From Spisula solida (Eukaryota > Mollusca > Bivalvia > Venerida > Mactridae): DNA of 64,000 nt. The notes under the pieces were generated by a model. That model ran no database searches. It was not told where the DNA came from and saw nothing but the letters and a program-made list of their open reading frames with translations. The DNA is taken from positions 10,684,089 through 10,748,088 of the forward strand of contig OX365956.1 of the NCBI GenBank assembly GCA_947247005.1. Reading direction: 5' to 3'. A program made the position numbers and the translations under genes. Below are positions 24,435 through 37,000 of the stretch, piece by piece (position 1 is the first letter of the stretch; each line of letters begins with the position of its first letter).

Positions 24435-25075
24435 ACCTTGACTGTATGCCCTATTGACTGTATGGTAGTCAGCTTAGTTGAAACTTGGTTCTACAGGTTG
24501 CATTTGTGTGGCACAAATTCGTTATAATGTTTGTGCAATTATGCCCAGGTATTCAAAAGTTAGTAGAGAGGACGCAAATTGTAATGCTCAAACCTTTGAC
24601 CTTGACCTGTAAACCTTGACCACACAATGCTGAAACATGGGTTCTGTGCATCCCTCCATTAGTTACACGTCGATATAAGTTCCATGCAATTCGATACAAA
24701 CGCTAAAAATTACAAATGCGAACAGAAATGTAAGACTCAAACCGTGGTACCTTGAACTGCAACCTCAAGTCTGCACGTTTGAAACTTCATTTCTGCATAT
24801 CGTCTTCAATAGTTGCACATTTGTAATGAGTTTCATGCAATTCAGCCCAGACGTTAAAAAGGTATGGAGCGGACAGGAAACGCAAGATTCAAACATTTGA
24901 CCTAGAAATGTGACCTTTACCTTAAGCCGACACAATTGGCACAGTGGGAATGTGGATTCTGAACGTCGTCTTTATTAGTTACATATTTGCTATAAGTTAA
25001 AACTGTTTCATGCAATTCGGCCCAGGCATTAAAACGTTATGGAGAGGACACGAATTTGTTACGGACGGTCGGAGA
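24435..25075 (+). repeat. Degenerate ~180-bp direct repeats
   Basis: Three to four units share CATGCAATTC, GAGAGGACRCAAAT and TGACCTTGACC words, for example at about 24530-24610, 24685-24740, 24830-24900 and 25010-25060. No coding potential. Confidence 0.5.
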
Positions 25076-25310
25076 CCATTCCTATAGTCCCTTCCCTTGT
25101 CGTGGCGGTGGATTAACAACACAAATTACAATGTTTATGTTAAACTACTTTACATATTTACAACATAGAAATAAATTAAACACTTATGTCACCATTTCAA
25201 ATATTATTCAATAACAGTGTTCGTTTTCCTTATACATTTTTAAAAAAATATGAAATATCTAAGAGTTGATCTATTTAAAATGTTTGTTTTTCTTTTTTTT
25301 CGAGAATTTC

Positions 25311-25616
25311 CTATTCCATTAATCGAACATATCCAAAATCTTCTTCATTCTCATCAAAATCCATCACCTCAGTGATTTCATTGGAATAATGTGTTCCTCT
25401 ATGAAGTAAGTCTGGTTTGCTCTTAATAAATTGAAAGTCAATGATATCTCCATTATCATTCTCACATTCAGCGCTCACTCTTGGTTTCTTGCCTTTCTTG
25501 AATAACTTTTTCAGTTTTGAAAACTTCTTTGATTTTTTGTTTGGCATTTCTGTCATATCACCAATGTCTTCCTCCTCATCAAACCCCATGACCATTGTTG
25601 TCGATGTCGAAGCAGA
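25311..25616 (-). CDS. Terminal exon of the F-BAR/SH3 gene
   Basis: Begins with SASTSTT after ATCATTTACTTCAG and ends with GYVRLME and a stop. It holds a basic run (KKSKKFSKLKKLFKKGKK) between two acidic runs. A nuclear signal or a phosphoinositide-binding patch are both possible. No domain is recognised. Confidence 0.7.
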   Translation of the reverse strand, partial: SASTSTTMVMGFDEEEDIGDMTEMPNKKSKKFSKLKKLFKKGKKPRVSAECENDNGDIIDFQFIKSKPDLLHRGTHYSNEITEVMDFDENEEDFGYVRLME

Positions 25617-28600
25617 CTGAAGTAAATGATGTCATTTTACAATACAATATCTTGATCAATGTTTTTACTTGTTCTTATGTGACTTGTAATATCAATACAC
25701 ATGCATATATCAATTTAACTTGATTACCACAACCATCAGCTCAATTGGATTCTTTGTTTATGATAATTAAATGTGTGATATTACCTAAGAAAACTATACG
25801 TTATATTTACTGGTTAGCAAGGATTGTAACATTGTGTGATAATTGTGAACAAATCTTTAACTAACATTAACCGACGTGTATATTGTGCAAGAAATGTTTG
25901 TAATATATCTTTTCTGCAGTAAGAGATCAGTTGTTGAAAATAAACAACACATTCTCACCTCAATTGGTGTCTCGTATCTTCTACCATGTAGTGCTTTCAT
26001 TACTTTCAAAGGGTTCTTCGAATGGACGTTCTTCCTGTATTTAGCATTTTTCTCATCACCGTCTTCCTGTGTGTATTCGCTCTTACTCTGTCTTGCTCCT
26101 ACCATCGCATTCTTCAACTTCTCCATCTTCCCTTTCTTCCTGTAGAGTGTCAGAATATCGTCAACTTCTTCTATTTCCTTCTCAAACTCCACGATATCAT
26201 CTTCGTCGCACTTAGCCTTCTTTCCCGAATCTTTCTTCTTTGGTTTTACTGCACTGACTAACTTCTTCAACTTTGACTTTTTATGAACTTTTTTATTATC
26301 ACTTTCTGCCTCTTCATCTTCATCAATATCTAGACACCATTCAAGTATTTCATCTGTTTCTACTGCTTGTTCTACAATTTGTAATAGAAAAAATATTATA
26401 TTAAGTCAGACAGGGAAGGCAGCACTCAACTTAACCAGCCGAGCACAGAAATCATTAAAAACACACAAAGCACAATGCCCAACTGAACCAACCGAGCACA
26501 GGAAACATAAAACACATAAAGACACAATGCCCAACTAAACAAGCGCAGATCCGCCCAAGTCCAAGCTGTCGAAAAGTATAATAAATTATAACTAGCTGAA
26601 TAACCCAGTTTTCACAGCAAAAGGACTATAATGCCTAGTGTTAGCTGTCAGAAATAATGTGTGCATGCGTGAATGGATAAATTAGGTGCATACATTGTAT
26701 ATACGAGTATCTTCAGCAGTAACAATACGCTAACCACACAGACTCAAGTACAACTGCAAAGTTTTGTATTACACATGATTACTTCATCACATTTGAGAAT
26801 TTTTAATAGTGTACATTTCGTGTGAAGTTGTATGTTAAAAACTTTCTGACATCATATTGCCTTGCTGCATTTGATATAACAGTGATTTCTTTTTGGCATT
26901 ATTTGTGAGAAAAAGCATAATCATTGGTATGTGTATGTTTGGTTTGATTCAGGTTTACAACCTTTTTTTAAAACTTCAGTTGACCTGAACAGTTCCCAGC
27001 TGTTCATTACCAGTATAATCTAGCACTTCCTTAACCATCACTACACAATCCGATCTGTATGATCATGGGATTAACCGTAGCACGGTAACATTGGACACAC
27101 AGCACATGTTATACGGGTTAAACAACGTGCCATTAGTAACGCCTGTCGTGGAAATATGATGGTTTACATATATATATTGTACTCTATTATAGATACCTAC
27201 TACACGAACCATTATCTATTCTGTCATCACTGTCGCCTTCTAAACGTTTTGCCTTTGCACGAGCGATAACTTTCTTCACTATTTTCTTCTTGTGTTTACT
27301 TGTGCTTTCTTCCTCGTCATCCTCCTCACTCTCCAACAATTCAATCAAGGAAACATTGCATTCTGGGTAATATCCTTTCTTTTTCTTCTTCCTCATCTTT
27401 CCATGATTTACTTCACCAAATGCGTATCCATCAGCATTAGCTGGCAGTAATTGTTTAACCCTTTCGCCTAAATAGTAAGAAAAATGTTCCCTTCGTGTAA
27501 ATGATATTTAAACTTACTCGCATTTTGATTTTTTGCCAACACGTTCATTAGCAAAATGGGAGCTACTAACTGACGATGGCACTGATGTATATGAAGGAGA
27601 TTCGGGTAAAGTATGAACTTGATAGTAGCTGGTTCTCTCATGTTAATTATCATATTGCTAATTTAAACAAGGTAAGTAAATTTGATACGTTATACACACA
27701 GAATACATGTAAATCAAACGTAGGCTACTGAAATATAATTCGTTATGAGAACGGAGCCGTCAGGAGCAAGCTTAAGCTCAATTCTGATTATTAATATTAT
27801 TGAAAATTGCGCAATTCTATTTCTTTAGCATGTTCAGAACAACTAAACATCTCCCTTGTAACGGGCTGAACACTTCAATAATCAATTTTCTGATAAAAAA
27901 TGATATACTAGTATTGTATTTGAGACCTAGACTGATCTCAAATATTCCGAATCAAAGTCTAAAACCCAGATTCAGTTTGTTATTCACAGTATTTCGATAT
28001 CTATTTGTAAAAACTTTATTATTTGTCTTAAAGAAGATGTTGATATTACTTCCTCTGTATAAATGACATTATCGTTGTATTGATAATTTTATATATTTTC
28101 TGTATTAGTAATAAAACAATTTTGAGCTCGATCCTGAAAATTCATTGTTTGTGTGAACGTCTGGATAGTCTACCAATTTGTCCGAGCACAATTGTAGTTC
28201 TTGAACAGGATTGTTTGCAGCCTTGTTCTTGGTTACTACCAGTTTTTCAACCTCACAGAAAGAATTTCTAAAAATAGTAAGTATTGTTTTCCATTCGGAC
28301 CATCTTATCCTTTAGGCATTACACTAATTTGTGTGTCCATGTGTGTTGCAATCTTATTTACAGATATACGAGGATGTTTACGTACCGATTACAAGGTTAA
28401 TCTCTGATGGGTTTCTTTTTTCATACTCTTCAGTTACAATAAAGACCTGAGACTTTCTGAGACGTCTTAATTTCCTGTTGGCTTGTAGTACATGTTTGAA
28501 CTCCGCATCTTCGATGTTTTCAAGATCTGCAAACAAGGAATCAAACGGTCTATACAATCAATAGTTTACTACATTGTATATGAATAACTGCATGTGGGCA

Positions 28601-31600
28601 ATCTTATAATAGTAGAAATGTACTAATCTATAATTGAAATATAATCGAAATCTCTATACAGAAATTAATATGAAATTAATAAATGGACGACGTACATGTT
28701 AATGCAAACAGTAAACAATATTTGAAAACATCTTAATGATAACACCGCCTGAAGATAACACCGCCTGAAGATAACACCGCCTGAAGATAACACCGCCTGA
28801 TGATAACACCGCCTGAAGATAACACCGCCTGAAGATAAGACAATATTTGAAAACATCTTAATGATAACACCGCCTGAAGATAAGACAATATTTGAAAACA
28901 TCTTAATGATAACACCGCCTGAAGATAACACCGCCTGAAGATAACACCGCCTGAAGATAAGACAATACTTTCGAAGTCCACTTTGCACTGTATGTATTCT
29001 ATTCACAAAAGCATACACTTTACCTGAATCTCCATCATCTAGATCAGTGTCATCATCAACAGGTAGCTCACTCTTTGCAGAGGCATATGTGGCATCAGTT
29101 TGTCCAGGTATGTAAGGCTGTGGGAAGAGAAAGTTCATCGTTAATTCACATTGTTATTCGTTAGTTATGTATGCCCCCTATCGAAGGTAATTAAGTTCGG
29201 CTTATCATAATGAATATCATATGACTGACATTGATATTGTCAACCCTTGAAACAGATGCAGACTTATGATACTTTATTATGTTAATCCAATGGTTTAGTT
29301 GGGTATACTTTAAAAACTAGAGTAGCATGTTGGAAATTACCTCATAGACTGGTATTGCGATTGTTTCTGTCATGTCTTCCACAATGTCTGCGATCAATTC
29401 ATTGCCATTAATTCCACGGAACAACATATCGCTGCAAGATAAAACAATAGTTCTACTGATATCAAGATCTTGTTTAACCCCAAGAGGAAATCAGCACAAG
29501 ACTTATTTTCATAAAACGCTTTCACGCACATATAACTTAGCGTTGTTAACATATCAAGTCAATACTGCATGTTATGCCGCGATGTAGTTACATTAATGCT
29601 GTTTATTTGTGCTACTATTTCTCGGGCTGTTGCAATGGCGGAGTGGTCTAATTCTTTCGTACTTGGCATTTCTAAGCAATAGCACTATGCAACATTGGCT
29701 CATATAATTATGCCATATGACATTAAATCATTCTCGATAGATGACGGATATATGTGTACAAGAATAATATGTTATTGTGTCAGACCTTGTTTAGTACGTC
29801 GTACCCATCATTCACTGACTGTAATATAACCATACAGCTAAGGGATGTTACGCATTTTAAATCACATCTTATAATAAACCAGTATAATGACACTACGTAT
29901 ATATTCTCACCTATCATTATATGACTTCAGTCCAGTCTTTTCATTGTTAAAGCATGCTCCAAGATTTCCAATGATCAAGTTAACACGTTTCCCTTCTCTT
30001 TCTATAAACTTTACTTGAACGTTAGCAGCTACCTGTGTTATTGTACAAAACATAGGTTGCAACGTTTGTATGATTTTAGAAATATACTTATTTAACACAA
30101 TGTTTTATACTAATACACCATATGCCAAAAGACCAATGAAGATGCACTCAAAACACAGGGGGTTCTCAATAATATGCATTTTATTGAATTGAAATATACT
30201 CAACAAAAAAGTATCCGTCATGCATGCGTTTATAATACATGTATTAATGTTCTTTAACGAAGCAACCAAGCACAAACGTTATGACATTGTAACTGCGTAT
30301 ACCCTATAAGAATTCCTCAGACAATATAAGTTTGTTTAAAACTCACTATGCTTAATTATCGTACACGAGCTGGTGATATTGTTAACATTAATACATGCAT
30401 CATTGCGCGGAAAATCAATTTAATTCAAACTTAATGTCAAAATTACCCAAATTAGGTCTTATTTACTGTTGCGTTTTTGGTCAACGTTTTGCACACTTTG
30501 TTTTTTAACTTATATATGAAATACATACATGTATGTTGGATGTAATCCACTACATACCATATCACTAATTGTACCATTGCACGAGACCTTTAGGTGTATA
30601 AAGAGTCAATTAACGGTCCGCAATTCGAAATCTTACATACGTTCATTAACTTCATTTGCATATTTAGTGTAGAATGTAGAAATAATTAATGAAAAAAAGA
30701 GTGTTTCATGTTTTAAAATAAAATGTACCTGACTCAGGTGTTCGGCATGTTTTCTCCATTCTATTAATGCATCTTGATACTTCTCATTAGAAACTTTACT
30801 TCTTTCATTCAGGCCTCTAATTCTCTTCTCTGCTTTGTAAACTGCGATTGGCTGAGTTGCTAGCATGGACTTTATTGTTGCCTTCTCGATTTTAAACATG
30901 TCTTTATGATATCTCTATGAATTACAATGTAGACAACTCAATAACAACATTTACAATAATTACGGCCTTATTATGGTACTTGTATGGCATGGTGGTCGAG
31001 TCAATAACTCTATTGATTACGGAAAGAGAGGTCACTGGTTCGATTTTCGCCCAGGCACTTGGACATTTTCGGACAGCCTTCCATGTTCTATAATCCTAAT
31101 TTTGTTATGATGGCTAATCTTTACTCATAGCACGATAGTATCAATATAATTCAGAGATAATAAATAATATCATGCTCCTGAAAGAAACGCACAGAAAGAA
31201 TCCAACTAACCTTCTTGCAGTGTTCAACTTCCATTGATTGTTTGTCCAGTGTGTGTCTGGCATGATCATATACTTTCTCTAACTTTAGATTCGGTACATC
31301 CATCTCTATACTCCTGTTTTATATAAAATATCACTGTATGCGGCATTATATCAATCGGTGCAACATTGACATGTTTATCATGCATGAATGCTATCCTGTA
31401 TATGGTTTTTGCAAAAAAGGAGCAGTTACTATCATTGTAAGTAAAATGCATGTTCGATGCTTTGCTTCAAATATTTGATGTAGCTTTATCCTTTTAACAT
31501 GTACAAGGTAAAAACGTGCCAAAAAGACGATATTGCATCTTTCTACTTGTAGCAGAAGTATGCCAAAGCCACACTAGCTTCTGTGTTTTGCTTCCATAAA

Positions 31601-33115
31601 CATGCATGTTCAGGCTTTAGTGGTTGGACTTGGCTTCCGTGTTTGTCAGAAAAATGATCCTCGATTTTACGATAATAATGATGCAAAAATCTCAATATAG
31701 ATCTACCAAAATTCTAACTTCGGCATTTGTAAATACCAACGCTACTTTAATAAGTGTGCAGAATATTGATATGCGAATGCTTGTGGAATACTTACTCTTT
31801 TAATGCTTTATGAATGTCAGTGAATGCTTTCTGTGCTTCATGGAACTTTCTCATATCATCTTTCCGTCTCTCCTGTAGATCCTTGATGTCATACTGTATC
31901 ATGTCTACACCTAGTTACATAGATAAATGAAACGTTTTTTTAATTATCTAAGTTCATCCTGAGGCGATGTTAGGAAGTTCTGCGACTGAACCACTTTCGA
32001 TACCTCATTCCTGATGTTATCAATTAACACGAGGGTACGAGAAAAGGGAATTCAATGCTCAGCATACCAGTAACATTGTTAACTCGTCATAGGTATGGCC
32101 CAGCCACGAAGCTAACCCGCAAACAAATCACAAAAACGCTTGCCTTGTTATGAATGTATTATCAAGCCAATGTAGTATTTACTAAGTTAAATCCTTCGGT
32201 TTGAACTCAAACATTGATCATTTATACATGTAACAAAACTGTGTCACTGTTTGAGACACAGGATGTATTGCCATTCTCGTTTAAGAATATATTCTCGCAT
32301 GGGAGTCCCGGGAGGATCGACCATGAAAAGCACTAAAACCTGTAGAAAAATACAATTAGAAATAGTCCCCATGAGGTGTAGGGATTGAATAATGTTGTAC
32401 ATACGCTCCTATAACTACGAGAGTTGTTAAAGTCTTTGTCACATCAGCCGCACAACATGTTAGACGCAACATTTCTTACACACGAAAGAAAACAATATAC
32501 AACCATACCACAGAGAAAGAAACACACACACAGACATATCGTAGTCAAGCTCGTGTGACTAGCTCGTGTATCGCTAGGGCTCTGTCTCAGCTCCCCTTAT
32601 TGACTGTCTTAATTTTATTATTTTAAAATTATTATTATTTCATTTTTATTGATAATATTCGTGAATAAGAGACCGGTGAGTCGATACAGACCCATATGAT
32701 CGCGTGTTCATACATACAGTATAAACAATACAATACCGGCATGCAAAGCAAAGTGCAGAAAAGGTTGACACATAGCGTGCGTCTTGTGGTGTAATGGTTT
32801 TGTGTAACAGTCACATAGAAGTCTTACGACAGTCGCACGATATATTTCCTCAAATGGTGCCCACAAAAATGTTCAAAGCAAAACACTTTTATTTGCAATA
32901 CTGTAAAGTAAGAGAATATAACGATACAAACATTTGAGACAAATATTTAGTTTGACTTACATCTTGGTACAAATGTGCTCTTTTTGTACGTGATGCTTGG
33001 TTTACAGTATTGATCACCGTCTTCATAGAGTTCCTTCAATGATCTACGATGTTCTTTGTTTATCTCACATAAACGATTATACTGGTCCATCCAATGTTGT
33101 CTATTGCTGGCAATA
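25311..33115 (-). CDS. F-BAR-like and SH3 domain protein, 11 exons
   Basis: Transcription order: 32961-33115, 31796-31910, 31211-31313, 30729-30914, 29911-30032, 29341-29431, 29024-29117, 28386-28526, 27201-27467, 25959-26371, 25311-25616. Every junction has AG/GT, and phases match throughout, giving about 663 residues up to the stop at 25311-25313. The first roughly 230 residues are helical and charged (HWMDQYN, DIKDLQERRKDDMRKFHEAQ, HCKKRYHKDMFKIEKA), like the later part of an F-BAR membrane-bending domain. The usual first 50 or so residues are missing, so a 5' exon lies above 33115. An SH3 domain follows in exons 28386-28526 and 27201-27467: VFIVTEEYEKRNPSEINLV, GERVKQLL, GYAFGEV, GYYPECNVSLIEL. 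The remainder is Lys- and Asp/Glu-rich. Its role is probably linking membrane curvature to actin. The paralogue group (FCHSD, NOSTRIN, PSTPIP) is unresolved. Confidence 0.75.
26400..26530 (+). repeat. Two ~58-bp direct repeats
   Basis: ACACAAAGCACAATGCCCAA and ACATAAAGACACAATGCCCA head two similar units in an intron of the F-BAR gene. Related words (AACAAACCGAGCGCAAC) appear at 37510. Confidence 0.45.
27201..27467 (-). CDS. Exon with second half of SH3 domain
   Basis: The exon begins GC-GAA-AGG after CTATTTAG and encodes GERVKQLLPANADGYAFGEV through GYYPECNVSLIEL, then an acidic run and a Lys-rich run. The donor is ambiguous. TAG|GTATCT (exon end 27197) is the best consensus but gives a stop with the next exon. 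A|GTAGGT (27201) and G|GTTCGT (27210) keep the frame. A further short exon between 26372 and 27190 is possible. Confidence 0.65.
28386..28526 (-). CDS. Exon with first half of SH3 domain
   Basis: A 141-nt exon between TTGTTTGCAG and GTACGTAAAC. It encodes KHVLQANRKLRRLRKSQVF, then EEYEKRNPSEINLVIG, the first strands of the SH3 fold (the position of ALYDY is taken by VTEEY). Phase 1 at both ends. Confidence 0.72.
28737..28966 (+). repeat. 16-bp minisatellite with higher-order unit
   Basis: ATAACACCGCCTGAAG is repeated about ten times. Runs of it are separated by three copies of the spacer GACAATATTTGAAAACATCT, so two scales of repetition are visible. It lies in the intron between exons 28386-28526 and 29024-29117. 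The minus-strand frames here are repeat products. Confidence 0.9.
31000..31085 (+). repeat. tRNA-like SINE fragment
   Basis: GGCATGGTGGTCGAGT resembles a box A, and CTGGTTCGATTTTCGCC a box B, about 50 bp apart. Arm pairing is poor, so this is a tRNA-derived repeat and not a gene. It is intronic in the F-BAR gene. Confidence 0.4.
31960..32125 (-). repeat. Second copy of the 340-545 repeat
   Basis: CGATACCTCATTCCTGATGT and GAGGGTACGAGAAAAGGGA match the block at 357-410. It lies in the 31911-32960 intron. Confidence 0.55.
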
Positions 33116-33557
33116 CTGCAACAGAATATATGTAAGAATCATAACTGTGATACAAGAATAAATCGTGTTCAAATAAAACACTTTACTTGTATTTCAGTAA
33201 ACTAAGGCCGATATTCCATGTGCACACATCCGTAGTCCGCGTTCCGTTTCCGCTCCCTCACAAATCCACTTTATGTGGTTGAAAAAGTCCTATAAACCTC
33301 ACCTTTAGTCTTATCTTATTTAGTCACATAAATTCCAAAATGATCTTCATTCAGTAGCGTTGAGTCACATAAAACCATTCTGTTAGAACGTCCTTTCCGC
33401 ATACGGACACGGAAGCCCTATTCCGTGTATCCGCTTACTAGCCTCTCCGTGTTAGCACATCGGTGTAGTTCGAACCAAAGCATCGCTTATAGAATACATA
33501 CGGAACTTTTCAATACAAAGTATCCTTCACAACAACAACTCTACAGTAACTACACCA
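33116..33557. other. 5' side of the F-BAR gene, missing exon region
   Basis: Exon 32961-33115 starts in phase 2, so an upstream exon must exist. No segment with a typical FCH start was found here on the minus strand. Confidence 0.35.
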
Positions 33558-33969
33558 GGACCCGAAATTATAACCTATGCTTACACTCAGCACTCAATGT
33601 TCAAATATTAAAAATGTATTATAAAAAGCCATTATTTGTCCTAGATTGCTAATCCAAATGAGGAAAATGTATAAATAATGTTATATGAGTGTTGAAAATA
33701 GCATAATTTTGCCATTGTGTATTATTTATGAGGTATATATGTAATTATTGAATCTGAGTGCCACACTCAGCACTCAGACTGATATATTACAATTATAGCT
33801 TACAAATACACTAATTACACTATGTAATAAGCCAAAGATAATATTTAGTACCAATTTAACATTATTACAACTTCTTATTCTCAAAAATTGTCGCAAAGAA
33901 CCTCAAAAGAATGATTTCAATATTTGAGTGCTCAGTGCTGAGTGTAAGTAATGGTTGTAATCACGGTCC
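33558..33969. mobile_element. MITE-like foldback, ~410 bp
   Basis: The left end reads GGACCCGAAATTATAACC, then CTTACACTCAGCACTCA. The right end is its inverse with changes: TGAGTGTAAGTAATGG, then GTTGTAATCACGGTCC. A third copy of CACACTCAGCACTCAG sits near 33761. No coding potential, no clear target duplication. Confidence 0.6.
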
Positions 33970-34285
33970 GGGTAATAAAACATTGGGTGACACGGTCGTC
34001 GAATGGGAAAGACTCTTGACTACGGGTCAAAACATCACTGATTATAATCACGGCTAGGACACATGGTCGTTTTTGAAACGTGTTTTCAGTCTATTCCTCC
34101 TACTGAAACTGGTTGTAAAACTGGAAATAAATAACAAATTCCTTTGCCAAATATTTGCATTCAAAATTTTAACGAGGCGTTGATGACTTATGTAATTATG
34201 GTTGTATTTAAAACAGCTTTGATATACAGTCTGTTCCATACGATAACTTAAGCACTTCATTGTTTTGTATTGTTACTAATCTTGA

Positions 34286-34420
34286 ATACCAAGCATAGCC
34301 TTTATTTGCCAGTCAGCTTTCTGTTGAACCATGACAGGTATATGAGTGCCTCCACGCGTATTTGGACCCGGGTCGCTAGGTTAGACAGCAAACTTTCTAA
34401 CCATTGAGCTACGAAGGCAC
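34286..34420 (-). repeat. tRNA-derived SINE, copy 1
   Basis: Shares GCCAGTCAGCTTTCTG and the downstream tRNA-like end (GGTCGCTAGGTTAGAC ... ACCATTGAGCTACGA) with 35506-35650. On the minus strand it reads box A then box B. Confidence 0.65.
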
Positions 34421-34876
34421 AAATATTGCGCTAAATTAGACAATTATATTTAATATAAACATGTCTGAAAGATTATATAGAATTCATTACAATATGTCTT
34501 TACACTGTAACATTTATATTTCACTGTACACATATTGCCTTTATGCTTGTGATAAATAAAGTTGTGTTCTGTTCTGCTCTGTGACAATTCTAATAAATAT
34601 GCCATGTTGAATTTCTCCGTATAAATTAGGAGGCAATAACTGTAATATATTATATTTCCGTCTAATCCATGTATCCATAGTACAAAATAACACATTTAAA
34701 ATATCATATCACAAATAAAACATGCATATGGCCATTCGATATAGAATTATAATTAATTAAGAGACTCAATTTATCTGACACTACAATGTCATTATTCGCC
34801 TGTTTTATTAACAAAACACATTTTAAAATAGTGCTTATCACACCTATGATCGCCAGTATACTATACTACATTGTAC

Positions 34877-34975
34877 ACTAAATTATCAGTTACACGAACC
34901 CTCAGACCGATTGCACTATAATATCAGTTACACGAACCCTCAGACCGATTGCACTATAATATCAGTTACACGAAC
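34877..34975 (+). repeat. 38-bp tandem repeat, three copies
   Basis: ATCAGTTACACGAACCCTCA followed by GACCGATTGCACTATAAT repeats almost exactly. Confidence 0.8.
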
Positions 34976-35005
34976 AAGTAAATGCACGAAACCTCTGTAA
35001 TTTAC

Positions 35006-35166
35006 CTAGAACTAATCTCGCGTGTATCGGTGTTATACGTTTAAGAGCCATGAGGGTGCTATTCGGAATGGACACCGGTACATCACCACGGTTCCTTGTA
35101 TCAAACAACTGTCTCTTTCCTCCAAGTTGGAGGTCATTGGTCAATCTGATGAACACACCCTTATGA
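35006..35166 (-). CDS. Possible exon, unknown product
   Basis: A 161-nt open segment between GAGGCAG and GGTAAATTACAG encodes VFIRLTNDLQLGGKRQLFDT and continues to ARLVLG. Codon use looks protein-like and both splice sites are acceptable. It ends in phase 1 while the F-BAR exon at 33115 needs phase 2, so they cannot join directly. No domain is recognised, and a chance frame is not excluded. Confidence 0.3.
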
Positions 35167-35505
35167 CTGCCTCAGTCGAACGCAAAGAATCAAACATTAA
35201 ATCAACTCATTTTATGGATTGTCAGAATAATAGTTCATAGTTTCAAAGCCTGGATTCTTAGAACTCAGTGGAGATGTTTAGCAATAATTTCCACTATACA
35301 ATTGTAGATTTAGTCGCGTCACTATGACCAAAATTAACTAAGTAACTAAGTGCCTTATTGGAAACCAAGCGAGACAAGTAAATATTTTTAATTATTCAAT
35401 AGACCAGGAAGTATTAATTAGTACTGCATCCATATCCATGCTAGACTACGAGTGTATACGCACAAAAAACGTAAACCAAAGAAAAAACACATATATTTAC
35501 ACTTA

Positions 35506-35650
35506 GATTATTATGCCGAGCATAGCCTTAATTTGCCAGTCAGCTTTCTGCTGAAATATGGCAGGCATATATGTGTGCCTCCACCCGGATTTGAACACGG
35601 GTCGCCAGATTAGACGACAAGCGCGCTAACCACTGAGCTACTAGATCTGT
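35506..35650 (-). repeat. tRNA-derived SINE, copy 2
   Basis: Better preserved than 34286-34420. The minus strand reads TAGCTCAGTGGTTAGCGCGC (box A) and, about 40 bp on, GTGTTCAAATCCGGGTGG (box B), then a unique tail with CAGCAGAAAGCTGACTGGCA. Confidence 0.7.
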
Positions 35651-35689
35651 ACATTTCATCAATAAATAACAAAAATAATACATACTGTG

Positions 35690-35930
35690 CCGAATGAAGA
35701 CCTATTGGTGGACGAAATATTCTTATTGTGTTTGCCTGACTCATAATAAGCATTAATTTTGCGTAATAAAAATCTACTTCTAAATACACGACCGTAATCA
35801 ACCGATGACGTCGTTACTATGAAGGACAATACAATGATTGGGCGGAAGTGACGTTTTTGACGTCGTTTTAAGTCATGATTGGATATGACGTTTTTGACGT
35901 CGGCCTATTTCATCAAAGCACTTATACGGA
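35690..35930 (+). repeat. CRE-like-rich dispersed repeat, copy 1
   Basis: Homologous to 44043-44275 (shared GACGTCGTTACTATGAAG and TGGGCGGAAGTGACGT-type words). Four TGACGTC or TGACGTT words occur within 90 bp, one base short of the CREB palindrome TGACGTCA. Binding is not shown. Confidence 0.6.
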
Positions 35931-36014
35931 TATATCCCTTTTTACAAGACTTTTCCGGGGGAAAGGAGCTACAATAATTACTGAAGCGTCAATTTCCTAA
36001 ATGATTGTTAAGTA

Positions 36015-37000
36015 AAGGGTGTAAAGAAAATTCGTTCCGGTTTTTGAAAAGCTTTTGCACACAAAACTAATAAATATATTCGTATTAAATTTTGCATTCA
36101 GTATCCTGGCACAATGACGTCACTATGTATAACAGTTTTAGCTGATTTGACTGTCAATAGTTTTTCAAACGCAATTAATAAATGTGTTGATCTTGTTTCG
36201 AATATGACGTAAACGACGTCGTGACCGGGTTAAGTTCGAAATACTCCCTTTATTATCCCCTCACTGTATCGTTGTATATGTTTTAAACTTGTAGTGAACT
36301 AAACTAATATTTAACCTTATATAATAAAAAAATATCATCCAAGTTATGAAGCTGCAAATAATTGCCTTTTGTTTTCCCATATGCGTATTTTTTTCTTAAT
36401 GGCGCGTTTTTGTCAACCCAGACGTTTCTTTTCTTTTGGAGTTATTTAGGTACTCTTTACTTGAAAAATGAGGCATATCTTGGCCAATGCCTTATGATGT
36501 TCGCAGACGTTGTTCTTGTAACGTTCCACCGTTATTGTTTACACAGCGGTCATCATTTTCTTTACCCTACTCTCAATTTTCGCTTGGCGTTTACGTCCTG
36601 TCACGCTCGACGAACTCGATAATATGTACTTGCAAATTCATAGTTATGCTCCAATTTTATGAGTACCCGTCCGTTAGCCACCAATAACTGTAAGCATAAC
36701 GCATTGTTTAACAATGTGAATGTCTAAAATGTCTTAATCTGGCTATGTTTCATTGTTGCAGTTATTTCTGATTATCGACTTATCTTTAAAATGGCCGTCG
36801 ACGTAACGTTAACGTGAGATTATTTCCGCGTTATATAAATCCATGGCAACGGTGTCCACCAGAACGGAATCCAAGCAAAGATAATGCACAGATCCTAAAT
36901 TTAGTACTATACCTTCTTAGCAAATTTCGTAACAATTCGCTTGTTAAAAATAAAGATACGCCATACTTTCTGACCGGAACGAACTTTCTTTACACCCTTT
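36015..37000. mobile_element. Inverted-repeat element, longer copy B
   Basis: Begins AAGGGTGTAAAGAAAATTCG and ends CGAACTTTCTTTACACCCTT. The right part is homologous to copy A (16379-16673), and the central about 690 bp are absent from copy A. No transposase frame was found. The 36362-36687 frames are not supported as coding. Confidence 0.75.

Noticed and set aside
27187..27196. TAG|GTATCT as the donor of the SH3 exon
   Set aside because: Best consensus, but it gives a stop when joined to exon 25959-26371. It is kept only as an alternative if a missing short exon exists.
27468..27653. Minus frame as an extra exon of the F-BAR gene
   Set aside because: It spans the acceptor of exon 27201-27467 and has no acceptor of its own; intronic.
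35534..35645. tRNA gene on the minus strand
   Set aside because: Boxes A and B are present, but the acceptor arm does not pair and the same tail occurs at 34286-34420, so it is a SINE.
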